From: Granulosicoccus antarcticus IMCC3135
Lineage (GTDB): Bacteria; Pseudomonadota; Gammaproteobacteria; Granulosicoccales; Granulosicoccaceae
Length of the DNA stretch: 64,000 nt
Assembly (NCBI RefSeq): GCF_002215215.1
Contig: NZ_CP018632.1
Location: 7,498,501 to 7,562,500 of the forward strand
Direction: 5' to 3'
Shown here: one piece after another, positions 18,507-26,849 of the stretch
How the letters are laid out: each line of letters begins with the position of its first letter
Numbering within the stretch: position 1 is the stretch's first letter
Notes under the pieces: generated by a model
What the model saw: the letters and a program-made list of their open reading frames with translations, nothing else
Told to the model about the DNA's origin: nothing
The model's database searches: none
Translations under genes and position numbers: made by a program

Positions 18507-19151
18507 ATGATTCAATCACTTGAGAACGTAATCCGTTCACCCGCCCATAGACTGGCCATTGCCATTGCCCTGCTATGCATTGCCCTGCAATACATGGGCC
18601 TTGATGAGACCTTGCGTTTCAATCGCACAGCCATAGCCGATGGTGCATGGTGGTTGTTGCTCACTGGTAATTTCGTGCATCTGGGACCGAGCCATCTGTG
18701 GATGAACATGGCCGGCCTGGCATTGGTTGTAGCCTTGGTCTGGCAACACTATTCCGCCACGCAATGGTTACTGATTACACTGTTCTCCAGCATTGTGGTG
18801 GGGGTTGGCTTGTGGTTGTTCAACCCCGAAGTCCATGGTTACGTTGGCTTTTCCGGTACGTTACATGGACTGATACTGGCAGGTGTTCTGGCAGATATCA
18901 GGCTCTATCCCCGTTCCGCCAGCGTTCTACTGGCGCTCGTCATCGGCAAACTTGGCTGGGAGCAACTGAGCGGTGCGCTGCCGGGCAGCGAGTCGGTTGC
19001 GGGCGGCCAGGTGGTGGTAGATGCACATTTATACGGTGCCATTGGAGGTGCGGTACTGGGCGCCTTGCTGCTGCTACTGGCAGCACGTCGGCGGACTCGC
19101 AGCCTCTCGACAAGCACAGACACTTCAACGCCGGACGAGAGCAGACATTAG
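18507..19151 (+). CDS. rrtA: Rhombosortase (rhomboid-family intramembrane protease)
   Basis: This is a 214-residue rhomboid protein with about six hydrophobic helices. It has HLGPSHLWMNMAGL (the rhomboid H-x-x-x-N element), the nucleophile motif GFSGTLHG at about 115-122, and a second histidine in DAHLYGAIGG at about 172-178. The G-x-S-G-x-x-H-G form is the signature of rhombosortases, which cleave proteins carrying a C-terminal GlyGly-CTERM tail after export. Such substrates use the type II secretion pathway, and this gene is divergent from gspG, 84 bases away. No protein in the window ends in a recognisable GlyGly-CTERM signal. The next gene starts on the base after its stop. Confidence 0.82.
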   Translation: MIQSLENVIRSPAHRLAIAIALLCIALQYMGLDETLRFNRTAIADGAWWLLLTGNFVHLGPSHLWMNMAGLALVVALVWQHYSATQWLLITLFSSIVVGVGLWLFNPEVHGYVGFSGTLHGLILAGVLADIRLYPRSASVLLALVIGKLGWEQLSGALPGSESVAGGQVVVDAHLYGAIGGAVLGALLLLLAARRRTRSLSTSTDTSTPDESRH

Positions 19152-19691
19152 ATGACAATATCGAATGATCAGGACCTGCCTTCCCTGAAGTGGGAGTTCC
19201 ACCGGTTTGACTCTCTCGACACCCGTAAACTGTTTGCACTCATGAAGCTGCGAGTGGATGTGTTCGTGGTCGAGCAGACCTGCGCCTATCCTGAACTGGA
19301 TGGTTCTGATACGGCCGTGCAGACTGTTCACCTGCTGGGCTTCGCTGGCAATGAGCTGGCCGCCTACGCACGCGCCATGCCTGATGGCATCCATAGCTCA
19401 AGCCACGTATCAAGCCGGCCAGAGCACTCTCCTGAGGGTGCTTCCCCGTTGTTGCCAGCGATCCCGATTGGTCGTGTCGTTATCGCCTCGAACTTTCGTG
19501 GCAAAGGTCTGGCGCGCACACTGATGCAGCAAATGATGTCGCATTTGCAGGACCACTACCCCGATCGTGATCAATGCCTGGCAGCCCAGGAAAGTGTCCA
19601 GAAGTTCTATGCCACTTTGGGGTTTTCAGCGATATCCGATGTTTATGTGGAAGATGGTATTCCTCATATTGACATGCTGCGCCACCTTTAA
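19152..19691 (+). CDS. GNAT acetyltransferase, ElaA type
   Basis: This is a 179-residue N-acetyltransferase. The start (WEFHRFDSLDTRKLFALMKLRVDVFVVEQTCAYPELDG) follows the ElaA pattern. The acetyl-CoA-binding region is IGRVVIASNFRGKGLARTLM, where the usual R-x-x-G-x-A/G motif is R-G-K-G-L-A. The C-terminal FYATLGFSAISDVYVEDGIPHIDM matches the ElaA end. A 20-residue serine-rich insertion around residues 80-100 is unusual. The ATG follows the rhombosortase stop directly, so the two are probably co-transcribed. The acceptor substrate is unknown. Confidence 0.85.
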   Translation: MTISNDQDLPSLKWEFHRFDSLDTRKLFALMKLRVDVFVVEQTCAYPELDGSDTAVQTVHLLGFAGNELAAYARAMPDGIHSSSHVSSRPEHSPEGASPLLPAIPIGRVVIASNFRGKGLARTLMQQMMSHLQDHYPDRDQCLAAQESVQKFYATLGFSAISDVYVEDGIPHIDMLRHL

Positions 19692-20593
19692 GCGGTCGAG
19701 CCGACGGGTGAGCGTAATCTGGAAATAGCGACACCTGCCATGATGAAACCCAGCGCAAAATAGGCATTGGCAGGCAACCGCTCGCCCAGCATCAGCACGC
19801 CGGCAATCATGCCGAAAACGGGCACCATGAAATTTATCTGACTCAGAAACGAGACGCCCTGCCTTGAGATGATGACCAGAATCATCACAGTGGCAATCGC
19901 TGTTGGTCCGATCGCCAACGCTATCAAGGCACTCAGCGCCTCCCAGGAGGGTCGCAATTGCCAGGGACTATCGAACAACAGGCAAGCTGGCACTAGCAGA
20001 ATACTGGAGGCGAACATCAACGCCGTCATGGTTGACCAACGTGGCAGATGCGTCAGTTTGCGTGTAATCAGCGCATTGACTGAGTAGGACAAGGCACTGG
20101 CCAGAATAGCTCCCTGGCGCAATAAGTCCTCACCCACCGCATTCAGAGCTGAGACTCCCATCAACACGATGACACCCACCAGCCCGAACAGCACCCCGAT
20201 CACTTTCCAGCGTGTGAGCTTTTCATCGTGCGTGAACACATGAGCCAGCAGAACGGTTGCCAGCGGCATGATCGCCATGAATATCGCCGTCAAGCCAGCC
20301 TCGACCCTCATCTGTCCCCAGCTGATCAATGTGAAGGGCAAGGCATTTCCAAAAAAACCGGCGGCAAATATCGCAAGCCATACCCTGCCAGCAGGTGGCA
20401 TTTTCTGACCTCGTAAACGCATGAGCGGATACAGCATCAGAAACGCTAACAGCAACCGTCCCGAGGCGATCGTCAACGGCGGCAACTCTGCCACGGCAAC
20501 CCGGGTGAACGCAAAGCTGAGACCAAACAGCAAAGCCAGTGAAACCAGTAACAGATAGTCGGTCAGATCTGGCGTTTGCCGCGTCAAACTCAT
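19688..20593 (-). CDS. EamA/DMT-family transporter, coupled to an Ldh2-family reductase
   Basis: This is a 301-residue inner-membrane protein with about ten hydrophobic segments in two EamA repeats. Its start overlaps the end of the Ldh2-family reductase gene by four bases, so the two are likely made together. A role in moving an amino acid or keto acid related to the reductase substrate is plausible but inferred only from the coupling. It converges on the ElaA-type gene with a four-base overlap of the coding ends. Confidence 0.87.
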   Translation of the reverse strand: MSLTRQTPDLTDYLLLVSLALLFGLSFAFTRVAVAELPPLTIASGRLLLAFLMLYPLMRLRGQKMPPAGRVWLAIFAAGFFGNALPFTLISWGQMRVEAGLTAIFMAIMPLATVLLAHVFTHDEKLTRWKVIGVLFGLVGVIVLMGVSALNAVGEDLLRQGAILASALSYSVNALITRKLTHLPRWSTMTALMFASSILLVPACLLFDSPWQLRPSWEALSALIALAIGPTAIATVMILVIISRQGVSFLSQINFMVPVFGMIAGVLMLGERLPANAYFALGFIMAGVAISRLRSPVGSTA

Positions 20594-21609
20594 ACGATGT
20601 CGTTTTTCAACTGTTCCAGTTCATTCAGCATTGCCAGCGATACATCCACACCCTCAGCAATATGCTGCTGTCTGACCTTATAGCGACGCTGTGAGGGCAA
20701 ACGGGTTCCCGGTTGGTTCAGTATTTCCTGGAACAGATATTCAGAGCGGGCCAGATGGTCGGTGGAGCCGCTGCAATGACTCGGATCGATTGCCAAAATC
20801 AGCTCCCCACCCGGAGAGATACCCGCACCGTGCGTATCATTAGCTGACGCCTCGACACTGAACGCATCGCCGATCAGTGCGCCTGCCAGCAACTCGACCA
20901 TCAAGGCGAGACTTGCCCCCTTGTGTCCGCCGAAAGGCAGCTGTGCACCTTCCAGCGCAGCAGCCGGATCAGTGGTGGGGTTGCCATCCTTATCGATTGC
21001 CCAGCCTTCTGGCAGCGGCTTACCCTCACGCAAATGCAACTGGATCTCGCCACGGGCACTGGCGCTGGATGCCTGGTCGAAAACCAGAGGCGGTGAACCT
21101 TTGCGTGGAAATCCGAATGCCATGGGGTTGGTGCCGTATATCGGCTTTATGCCACCTGCCGGAGCCACATAGGCATTAGCAGCAGTGAAGGCGAAGACCA
21201 CCAGCCCGGATTCGGCCAGACGCTCCACTTCTGGCCAGAGAGCAGCGATGTTGATCGCCTGATGGATGGCCAGCGCAGCGATACCGTGCTTACGCGCTTT
21301 CTCCAGCAAGGCTGGTTCCCCAATGCGCAAGGACAGCGGGCAGAACCCGCCATGGGAATCCACATGGACGACTGAGGAATCAGTGACTCTGAGGGTGGGT
21401 ACGGCGACTGGATTACTCGCAGGGCTCTTGAGAGTGCGCACATAAAACGGGATACGAAAAAGACCGTGTGAGACACAACCATCGCGCTCTGCGACCGTGA
21501 CATTTTCAGCAATTGCACCCGCCTGATCCGCCGAGAATCCGTGCTTCAACAGCACCTCAGTGGCTAAGGCTTCGATGACTTCAAGAGAAAGACGTTTGGA
21601 TTCGGCCAT
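20590..21609 (-). CDS. Ldh2/malate-type NAD(P)-dependent reductase, possibly delta-1-piperideine-2-carboxylate reductase
   Basis: This is a 339-residue member of the malate/L-lactate dehydrogenase 2 family. Landmarks are the SHGLFRIPFYVRTLKS segment with the catalytic histidine, GPA-like positions replaced by HGGFCPLSLRIG, GIKPIYGTNPMAFGFPRKG in the cofactor site, and PFGGHKGASLALMVELLAGAL. The spacing looks closer to Dpk/ProDH-like imine reductases (D-lysine or D-proline catabolism) than to malate dehydrogenases, but this is a visual judgement. It overlaps the EamA transporter gene by four bases. Confidence 0.75.
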   Translation of the reverse strand: MAESKRLSLEVIEALATEVLLKHGFSADQAGAIAENVTVAERDGCVSHGLFRIPFYVRTLKSPASNPVAVPTLRVTDSSVVHVDSHGGFCPLSLRIGEPALLEKARKHGIAALAIHQAINIAALWPEVERLAESGLVVFAFTAANAYVAPAGGIKPIYGTNPMAFGFPRKGSPPLVFDQASSASARGEIQLHLREGKPLPEGWAIDKDGNPTTDPAAALEGAQLPFGGHKGASLALMVELLAGALIGDAFSVEASANDTHGAGISPGGELILAIDPSHCSGSTDHLARSEYLFQEILNQPGTRLPSQRRYKVRQQHIAEGVDVSLAMLNELEQLKNDIV

Positions 21610-21859
21610 GATGCCGTGACTCTACCGTGAATGGGAACCCTGTTAGTTTGAAGCACCGGCAAGCCATGTGGCAAGTGCATTGAAGAAACAATCAGACGCA
21701 CATTTTGATTATCAGAACAACCCGCTGCATAGGCAAGGTAAAAACAACAAGTTCAGCGTAGTGAAGGGCAATGTCACGCTTTTTCACAAACAGGCCCGCT
21801 TCAGCCTGACATGATGACTTCCGGCTTGAGAGTACTAAAGCAGAATACGGTTGAATCCC

Positions 21860-22132
21860 ATGAACTTTATCGAGTGCTATTTGTGTGGTGGCCTCGCGGT
21901 ACCAGAAAAGGAAACGCGCGATCGCACCCTGACTGTCTTCTGTACCAGCAAACCTTGCGGTCGCTATGACATTGAGTTTGCAGCGTTGCAAATGCTGCAG
22001 ACAGGTGTCCGGCTGAAGCAACAAATGGAGGAGATCACGGCTCGCGTCTACGCTGCCAACCGCCGTGATGAGCGAGTCCTGATTACCACGGACGATCTGC
22101 AGCCACTGCCCTCACCCACAACAACACTCTAG
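21860..22132 (+). CDS. Small protein with zinc-ribbon-like cysteines
   Basis: This is a 90-residue hypothetical protein beginning at ATG 21860 (a TTG lies three codons earlier). Cysteines occur as C-Y-L-C near residue 6 and C-T-S-K-P-C about 25 residues later, followed by G-R-Y-D-I, a pattern like small zinc ribbons that begin C-x-x-C-G and end C-x-x-C-G-x-Y. The second half is helical with basic residues. No family is recognised. It stands alone between two divergently read units. Confidence 0.5.
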   Translation: MNFIECYLCGGLAVPEKETRDRTLTVFCTSKPCGRYDIEFAALQMLQTGVRLKQQMEEITARVYAANRRDERVLITTDDLQPLPSPTTTL

Positions 22133-22258
22133 AAGATTACCAGAGCCACCCGGTACCGGCACCGCCTGCTCTGCGCAGCAAGAACTGCATTCATGATCGC
22201 TTGGCCCATCAACTGCGTATGTTGTATATGCCCATAACAATGCCACTGCATAGCTGAC

Positions 22259-23299
22259 ATGTCTGCATCCTTGATTGAGAGACTGATGGAAAAATCAGTC
22301 GTCCCCAGTTTTACCAGTATAGGGCCAGGCATCAGACGCCGCCTCCATCACTGGCCACCACTGGAATCCTATAGTCTCGTAGGCAAGGTAGTGGTGCTGA
22401 CCGGTGCCACCTCCGGCATAGGGGAAGCTGCCGCTTCACTGTACGCCCACGCGGGAGCTACTCTGGTCATTGTGGCGCGTAATCCTGACAAGGCTAATGT
22501 CCTTCTGGAAACGCTGCGCAAGGAATCCGGAAACAGCGACTTGCACGCCTTCATTGCTGATCTGGGGGTTCGCGAGGAGGTTGAGCGAGTCGCTGCAGAA
22601 CTAGCCAGTCAGTTTCCGGTGATCGACGTACTCGCTCATAATGCCGGCATTTTGCTGAACCAGCGAAAACGCGCTGATAACGGCACCGACCTGAGTGTTG
22701 AGCTGATGGTCGTTACGCCTTTTCTCCTCACAGCACTGTTACTTCCACAATTGGGTTATCACAGCCCTGACCCTGCTCAGGAATCTGGCCACCAGCCACA
22801 CAGCGCTCAGCAACGCGAACCTGGCAGAGTGCTGACCATGAGTTCTGGCGGTATGTATACAGAAGGCCTGAGTGTGGAACATCTGGAGATGACCGACGAC
22901 AACTATCAGGGCATGCAGCAATACGCTCGCGCTAAACGAGCCCAGGTCGTACTCAATGAAATCTGGGCAGAAAAAGTGCCTGCCAACGAGGTAGTTTTTC
23001 ATGCCTTGCACCCGGGGTGGGTAGATACGCCGGGTGTCAGTGATGCTCTGCCAGGTTTTTCCAAAGTACTCAAACCTCTGGGATTACTGCGCAGCCCTCG
23101 CGAGGGTGCCGACACACTGATGTGGCTGAGTGCCGCTGCCGAGCCTGCGAACCGCTCCGGACAATTCTGGCATGACAGGGCGGTGCGTGATATCAATATG
23201 AGTAATGCTACCCGCAAGTCCGACACACAGGAAAAACGCGACGCACTGTGGGATTGGTGCGAGAAACACACCCGGTGGCAATGGCCGGCTAACAAGTGA
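22259..23299 (+). CDS. Short-chain dehydrogenase/reductase, DHRS12-like
   Basis: This is a 346-residue NAD(P)-dependent oxidoreductase. An N-terminal extension of about 40 residues precedes the Rossmann motif TGATSGIGE (about 50-58). The NNAG equivalent is HNAG, the catalytic serine lies in MSSGGMYTE, and Y-x-x-x-K is YARAK. After this, LHPGWVDTPGVSDALPGF follows the DHRS12 pattern. A 25-residue Gln/His/Ser-rich insertion before the serine strand is unusual. The substrate is unknown; relatives act on lipids or ketones. Confidence 0.82.
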   Translation: MSASLIERLMEKSVVPSFTSIGPGIRRRLHHWPPLESYSLVGKVVVLTGATSGIGEAAASLYAHAGATLVIVARNPDKANVLLETLRKESGNSDLHAFIADLGVREEVERVAAELASQFPVIDVLAHNAGILLNQRKRADNGTDLSVELMVVTPFLLTALLLPQLGYHSPDPAQESGHQPHSAQQREPGRVLTMSSGGMYTEGLSVEHLEMTDDNYQGMQQYARAKRAQVVLNEIWAEKVPANEVVFHALHPGWVDTPGVSDALPGFSKVLKPLGLLRSPREGADTLMWLSAAAEPANRSGQFWHDRAVRDINMSNATRKSDTQEKRDALWDWCEKHTRWQWPANK

Positions 23300-23493
23300 C
23301 CCAGCCACTCCAGTGGCCGGGTCTCCGGACAAACAGCAACCTGAGGAGTCACTGGGAAAGTCTTACGGGCTGTAGAGCCGCTGGATCAGCGTTACAGGTT
23401 AGTTTATAACAGCGAAACGGGTTGGTTTTCAGAGTTATTTCTGTGATCAGACTCAAACCAGACAAGCTTGTATTATGAAAAATCAGATGCAGC

Positions 23494-23553
23494 TGCTAGT
23501 GTAGTGAAACGTGCTAATCATTCGAATGATTAGCACGTTTCACTACACTAGCA
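23494..23553. repeat. Perfect 60-bp palindrome abutting the gntR stop codon
   Basis: The 30-base arm at 23494-23523 (starting TGCTAGTGTAGTGAAACG) is the exact reverse complement of 23524-23553, with no mismatch and no loop; the centre is TTCGAA. The next base on the right is the last base of the GntR-family stop codon. As RNA it would form a very stable hairpin and could end the gntR transcript, but no T run follows. The arms could also be two abutted terminal repeats of a transposable element. Confidence 0.9.
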
Positions 23554-24255
23554 CTAAGAAACGACCAGCAAATCATCACTTTCAAACAATTCCATCAAAT
23601 AGGTACCAGTCGAGCAATAATGCGCTAACAATCGCTCTGAGGCTAACTCGGCATCCCCTGCAATAGCCGCCTCCATGATGCCAAGATGCTCGTCCGTGAC
23701 GTGCCTGTTGTGATAGTTGAGGGAGCGCAAGGCCAACAAGCGGTATCTGATGTTCAGATCGTACAACTGTGAACAGAACTCGAACATGATCGGTGCCTGG
23801 CAATTAGCCAATAGTGTCATGTGGAAGCTTTTGTGATGCTCTTCGAATACGTCAATTTCTTCGACAGGTTTACGCGTCATCCGATGGTGGCTCAGAACGA
23901 CACTCTCCTCCCATTTTTCATCCATATTGGCAATACTGTCGCGTAAAGCCATATCCTCCAAGGTACAACGCAACTTCAGGATCTCTTCGAAGTTTGCACG
24001 ACTGACGGGGGCTGCTCGAAAGCCTCGTTGATCGCTGCGTTGAACCAGATGACCTGATGACAACAGGCTGAGAGCCTCACGCACTGGCGACGCTCCCGTA
24101 TTGAGACGCTTGCACAATCCGTCGATTTTCAGCTTCTCACCAGGCTTGATTTCACCCTGAATGATCATACGCCGCAACGCCTTACAGGTTCTCTGGGTTG
24201 CGGACCCCTCGGAACTGTCGGAACCGTTGGGTTGTTGTATTGTTATTGAGTTCAT
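23554..24255 (-). CDS. GntR-family regulator with FCD domain
   Basis: This is a 233-residue FadR-type transcription factor. The N-terminal winged helix (TCKALRRMIIQGEIKPGEKLKIDGLCKRLNTGASPVREAL) has the typical GntR recognition region, and the rest is an all-helical FCD ligand domain with the metal-binding type histidines (EEHHKSFHMTLLA and the late H-x-x-I pattern). The regulator is divergent from the four-gene COG3014/LpoB-like operon; the ligand is unknown. A 12-base palindrome AATATCGATATT sits nine bases upstream of its start and could be an autoregulatory site. The stop codon touches the 60-bp palindrome. Confidence 0.88.
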   Translation of the reverse strand: MNSITIQQPNGSDSSEGSATQRTCKALRRMIIQGEIKPGEKLKIDGLCKRLNTGASPVREALSLLSSGHLVQRSDQRGFRAAPVSRANFEEILKLRCTLEDMALRDSIANMDEKWEESVVLSHHRMTRKPVEEIDVFEEHHKSFHMTLLANCQAPIMFEFCSQLYDLNIRYRLLALRSLNYHNRHVTDEHLGIMEAAIAGDAELASERLLAHYCSTGTYLMELFESDDLLVVS

Positions 24256-24605
24256 TGGGTGAGAATATCGATATTTTACGGATTAATCAATGACTCGATT
24301 AAACCGCTATCTGACATAACAGTCAATCCTGCAACCTCATAAGCCGATTGGCTCCACTTCTCATCGAGAGATTACAGGTGACAACAAGTTTTTCGCGATT
24401 AAAAATCGCTGTAAGACTTGCGATTGAAAAAAATTGTAAAGATCTATAGGCCTCTGTCGTTACAAATCGGGTACACGGAGGTTACAACTCTGGATCGGGC
24501 ATGGAATATTTCGGCATCGCCGACCCGACTATCTGTGAGGCACAGAGTCCAGAGTAGTAAAGACTTCCGTGGCATTCGATTTATAAGCAACGGATATATG
24601 CACCA
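24256..24605. promoter_or_regulatory. 350-bp intergenic region between gntR and the LpoB-like operon
   Basis: No convincing gene is visible. The region is more AT-rich than its surroundings and must carry two divergent promoters. Dyads seen are AATATCGATATT at 24264-24275, next to gntR, and GCGATT-AAA-AATCGC at 24395-24409 in the middle. Either could bind the GntR-family protein; this is inference only. Confidence 0.4.
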
Positions 24606-26165
24606 ATGACTATCAGACCTCCTCACTCTGTCAAAAATATTCCACGCCGTACAGTTCTAGCATCAATGGTGCTCGCATCACTACTGGGAAGTGCCTGCTC
24701 TACAACAGGCGGCGGTAACAGTAACGATCCAATAGCCAGCTACAACAGCGCCTTTTCACGGGGTGATTACGCCACCGCTATCACAGCCATTCCTGCCCCT
24801 GCAGCGAATGACGAATCAAAAGAAACATCACCAGAACGCGATGTTTTTCGACTGCTGCATGTTGCAGAAGCCCAACGCCTTTCTGGTGATTATCGCGGTG
24901 CTATCGCCAGCTATGAACAAGCTGAAGCTGGTCTCAAAAAACTGGATCTAGAAAGCGGACTGGAGAAGGGCTTGGAATCTGCGGCCAGCTTTGTTGGCCC
25001 AGCCTCGGCACAGGATTACGAACCGTATGAAGCGGAAAAAATCCTTATCAATACCTACAAAGCACTGGCGTTTCTCAGCTTGGGCGAGGCCAACGATGCA
25101 CGTGTAGAATTCAATCGTGTCAACTACCGATCACAGCGTGCAATGCAATCATTCGAGAGTGAGATTGCAAGTGCCAACTCTAAAAAATTGAAACTGGGCG
25201 ATAAGGAATTTTCCGCCAAGGATCTGATTCCGGAGGGAATGACCAGTCAGTTCGAGAACAAAACAATCGAAGGTGACTCATTTGCAGGCTATGAAGGGTT
25301 CATGCTCCCGGCCTCCACTTACCTTCACGGCATCTACAACCTTGCATCTGCCGATCGTGATCTGGATGCTGCCTCCCATTCGCTGCGCCAGCTGAACGAC
25401 ATGTATCCAGAGATATCATTGTTCAAGAATGAACTTTCCTCTGCCGAATCTGGCTCTCCTCTGGCGAGCCAGCTAGTTTGGGTTGTATACGAAAATGGCA
25501 CTGGCCCGAGCCTTGTAGAACAACGGGCGGATGTGGACGCAACACTCGATATCTCCAGTATGAAGTTCGGCGTCCGTGAAGACAGCGTTGATCCGACAGA
25601 ATGGCGGAACTCGATTCAGGCTCAGAACATGACGCCCTATGTCATATCACTTGCAATTCCGACGGCCACCGAATCAAAACCTGTCGAACCACCTTTCAAA
25701 ATATCCACTCACGATGCTCACGATGTCTCGCTGACTACCTTTTCCAGTATGACTTCAGTATCAAATGCGGAGATAGAACGACGTAAACCCGCCATGCTGA
25801 CAAAGGCGTTTGGATCGTCTGCGGTCAAGGTCGCAGCGCAAGCTCTGGCAGCTAACGCAGCTGAGAAGAAGGGATCCGGATTCGGCGCTTTCGCCGCTCG
25901 TGGAATGGGAATCGCCACGGCCAAGGCAACCAGCGCCGACACGCGTAGCTGGTCCTCTATCCCTGCACACTGGGAGGTTGCCCGATTCGAACGTCCGGCC
26001 GATGGCGTCATGAAAGTGGAAACAGGCAGTGTCAATGGTGAGCTCAGCTTGCCAAGCTGGTCAAGAGTACTCGTCTATGTAAAACGTCCGAGCGCGGATA
26101 CGCCACTGCGCGTCTCGTTGATCGATCTGAACGGCCAGGAGCCGGCGATCGAAACCACGTTCTAA
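24606..26165 (+). CDS. COG3014-type lipoprotein
   Basis: This is a 519-residue predicted lipoprotein. The signal ends in LLGSAC (lipobox, Cys at about residue 31) after a twin-arginine-like NIPRRT that is probably just the basic n-region. The N-terminal half has tetratricopeptide-like helices (ASYNSAFSRGDYATAITAI, LSGDYRGAIASYEQAEAGL, INTYKALAFLSLGEANDARVEFNRV). A C-terminal beta-rich region includes LVWVVYENGTGPSLVEQRAD and ends with a strand carrying SWSRVLVYVKRPS. This matches the uncharacterised COG3014 lipoproteins that often precede LpoB-like and CsgG-like genes. It is the first gene of a four-gene run. Confidence 0.75.
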   Translation: MTIRPPHSVKNIPRRTVLASMVLASLLGSACSTTGGGNSNDPIASYNSAFSRGDYATAITAIPAPAANDESKETSPERDVFRLLHVAEAQRLSGDYRGAIASYEQAEAGLKKLDLESGLEKGLESAASFVGPASAQDYEPYEAEKILINTYKALAFLSLGEANDARVEFNRVNYRSQRAMQSFESEIASANSKKLKLGDKEFSAKDLIPEGMTSQFENKTIEGDSFAGYEGFMLPASTYLHGIYNLASADRDLDAASHSLRQLNDMYPEISLFKNELSSAESGSPLASQLVWVVYENGTGPSLVEQRADVDATLDISSMKFGVREDSVDPTEWRNSIQAQNMTPYVISLAIPTATESKPVEPPFKISTHDAHDVSLTTFSSMTSVSNAEIERRKPAMLTKAFGSSAVKVAAQALAANAAEKKGSGFGAFAARGMGIATAKATSADTRSWSSIPAHWEVARFERPADGVMKVETGSVNGELSLPSWSRVLVYVKRPSADTPLRVSLIDLNGQEPAIETTF

Positions 26166-26183
26166 CGACAAAACGATAGCGAG

Positions 26184-26211
26184 GTCGGCAAGCTCAGAAG
26201 AGTTTGCCGAC
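26184..26211. promoter_or_regulatory. Hairpin between the COG3014-type and LpoB-like genes
   Basis: GTCGGCAAGCTC and GAGTTTGCCGAC form a 12-base-pair stem (one G-T pair) with an AGAA loop, located 18 bases after the first gene's stop and 29 bases before the next start. There is no T run. It could stabilise the upstream message or attenuate read-through within the operon. Confidence 0.55.
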
Positions 26212-26240
26212 TGCTCCCCCCAACCAAGGATTCCAAATCT

Positions 26241-26849
26241 ATGAAGACACGAACACTCGTGGCGGGCTTTGTTATTAGCGCACTGTTGTCAGCCTGTGCC
26301 TCTCAACCCTCCTATGTTGATACCGACAATGACCGTGGCCCAATCACCATGTCTCTGGACTATCGCGATTTCAACAAGGCTGCAGATGCAGCGATCGAAG
26401 AGCTTCTGGCAAGCCCAAACCTCGTAAATCCGGCCGGAGGCCGCTATATCCTGGCGATTGGCAGGATTTCCAATCGGACGATGCAACACATCGACACCGA
26501 CAGCGTCGTGAAGAAAATTCGGGTAGCTCTGCTTAATTCAGGGCGTGTCGTTACAACGACGGCAATCGCTCATGGCGGACCAGAAGATGACATGGTCATG
26601 CAGGTTCGTAGCTTGCGTACCTCAACCGAGTTTGACCAGAGCAGCGTCGCCGAACAAGGAACACTCAGAGCTCCTGATCTCAGTTTGACCGGAAAATTCA
26701 TTCAACGTACGGTACGCGCAGGCAAGAATCACCAACAAGTCGAGTATCGATTTCAGATCAGCGTGACAGATCTTCGTAGCGGAGTTGCAATTTTCGAACA
26801 TGAAAAGGAAATTGTGAAACGCGGCACCAACAAGACGGTCGTCTGGTGA
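26241..26849 (+). CDS. LpoB-like lipoprotein (penicillin-binding-protein activator family)
   Basis: This is a 202-residue lipoprotein with lipobox LLSAC at residues 15-19. The mature domain has MSLDYRDFNKAADAAIEELLASPNL, then ILAIGRISNRTMQHIDTDSVVKKIRVALLNSGRV, the characteristic LpoB core, and LSLTGKFIQRTVRAGKNHQQVEYRFQISVTDL towards the end. LpoB in enterobacteria crosses from the outer membrane to activate PBP1b. Here it is part of an operon with CsgG/FlgT-type and COG3014 partners, so a distinct role is possible. It overlaps the next gene by four bases (GTGA). Confidence 0.8.
   Translation: MKTRTLVAGFVISALLSACASQPSYVDTDNDRGPITMSLDYRDFNKAADAAIEELLASPNLVNPAGGRYILAIGRISNRTMQHIDTDSVVKKIRVALLNSGRVVTTTAIAHGGPEDDMVMQVRSLRTSTEFDQSSVAEQGTLRAPDLSLTGKFIQRTVRAGKNHQQVEYRFQISVTDLRSGVAIFEHEKEIVKRGTNKTVVW

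Noticed and set aside
21692-22024. Minus-strand frame over the small zinc-ribbon gene
   Set aside because: It has no recognisable motif, and the opposite frame has paired cysteines and a better placed start.
24606-24720. Twin-arginine signal in the COG3014 lipoprotein (NIPRRT)
   Set aside because: The lipobox LLGSAC follows and the residues around the arginine pair do not match the S-R-R-x-F-L-K consensus; a normal Sec lipoprotein signal is simpler.
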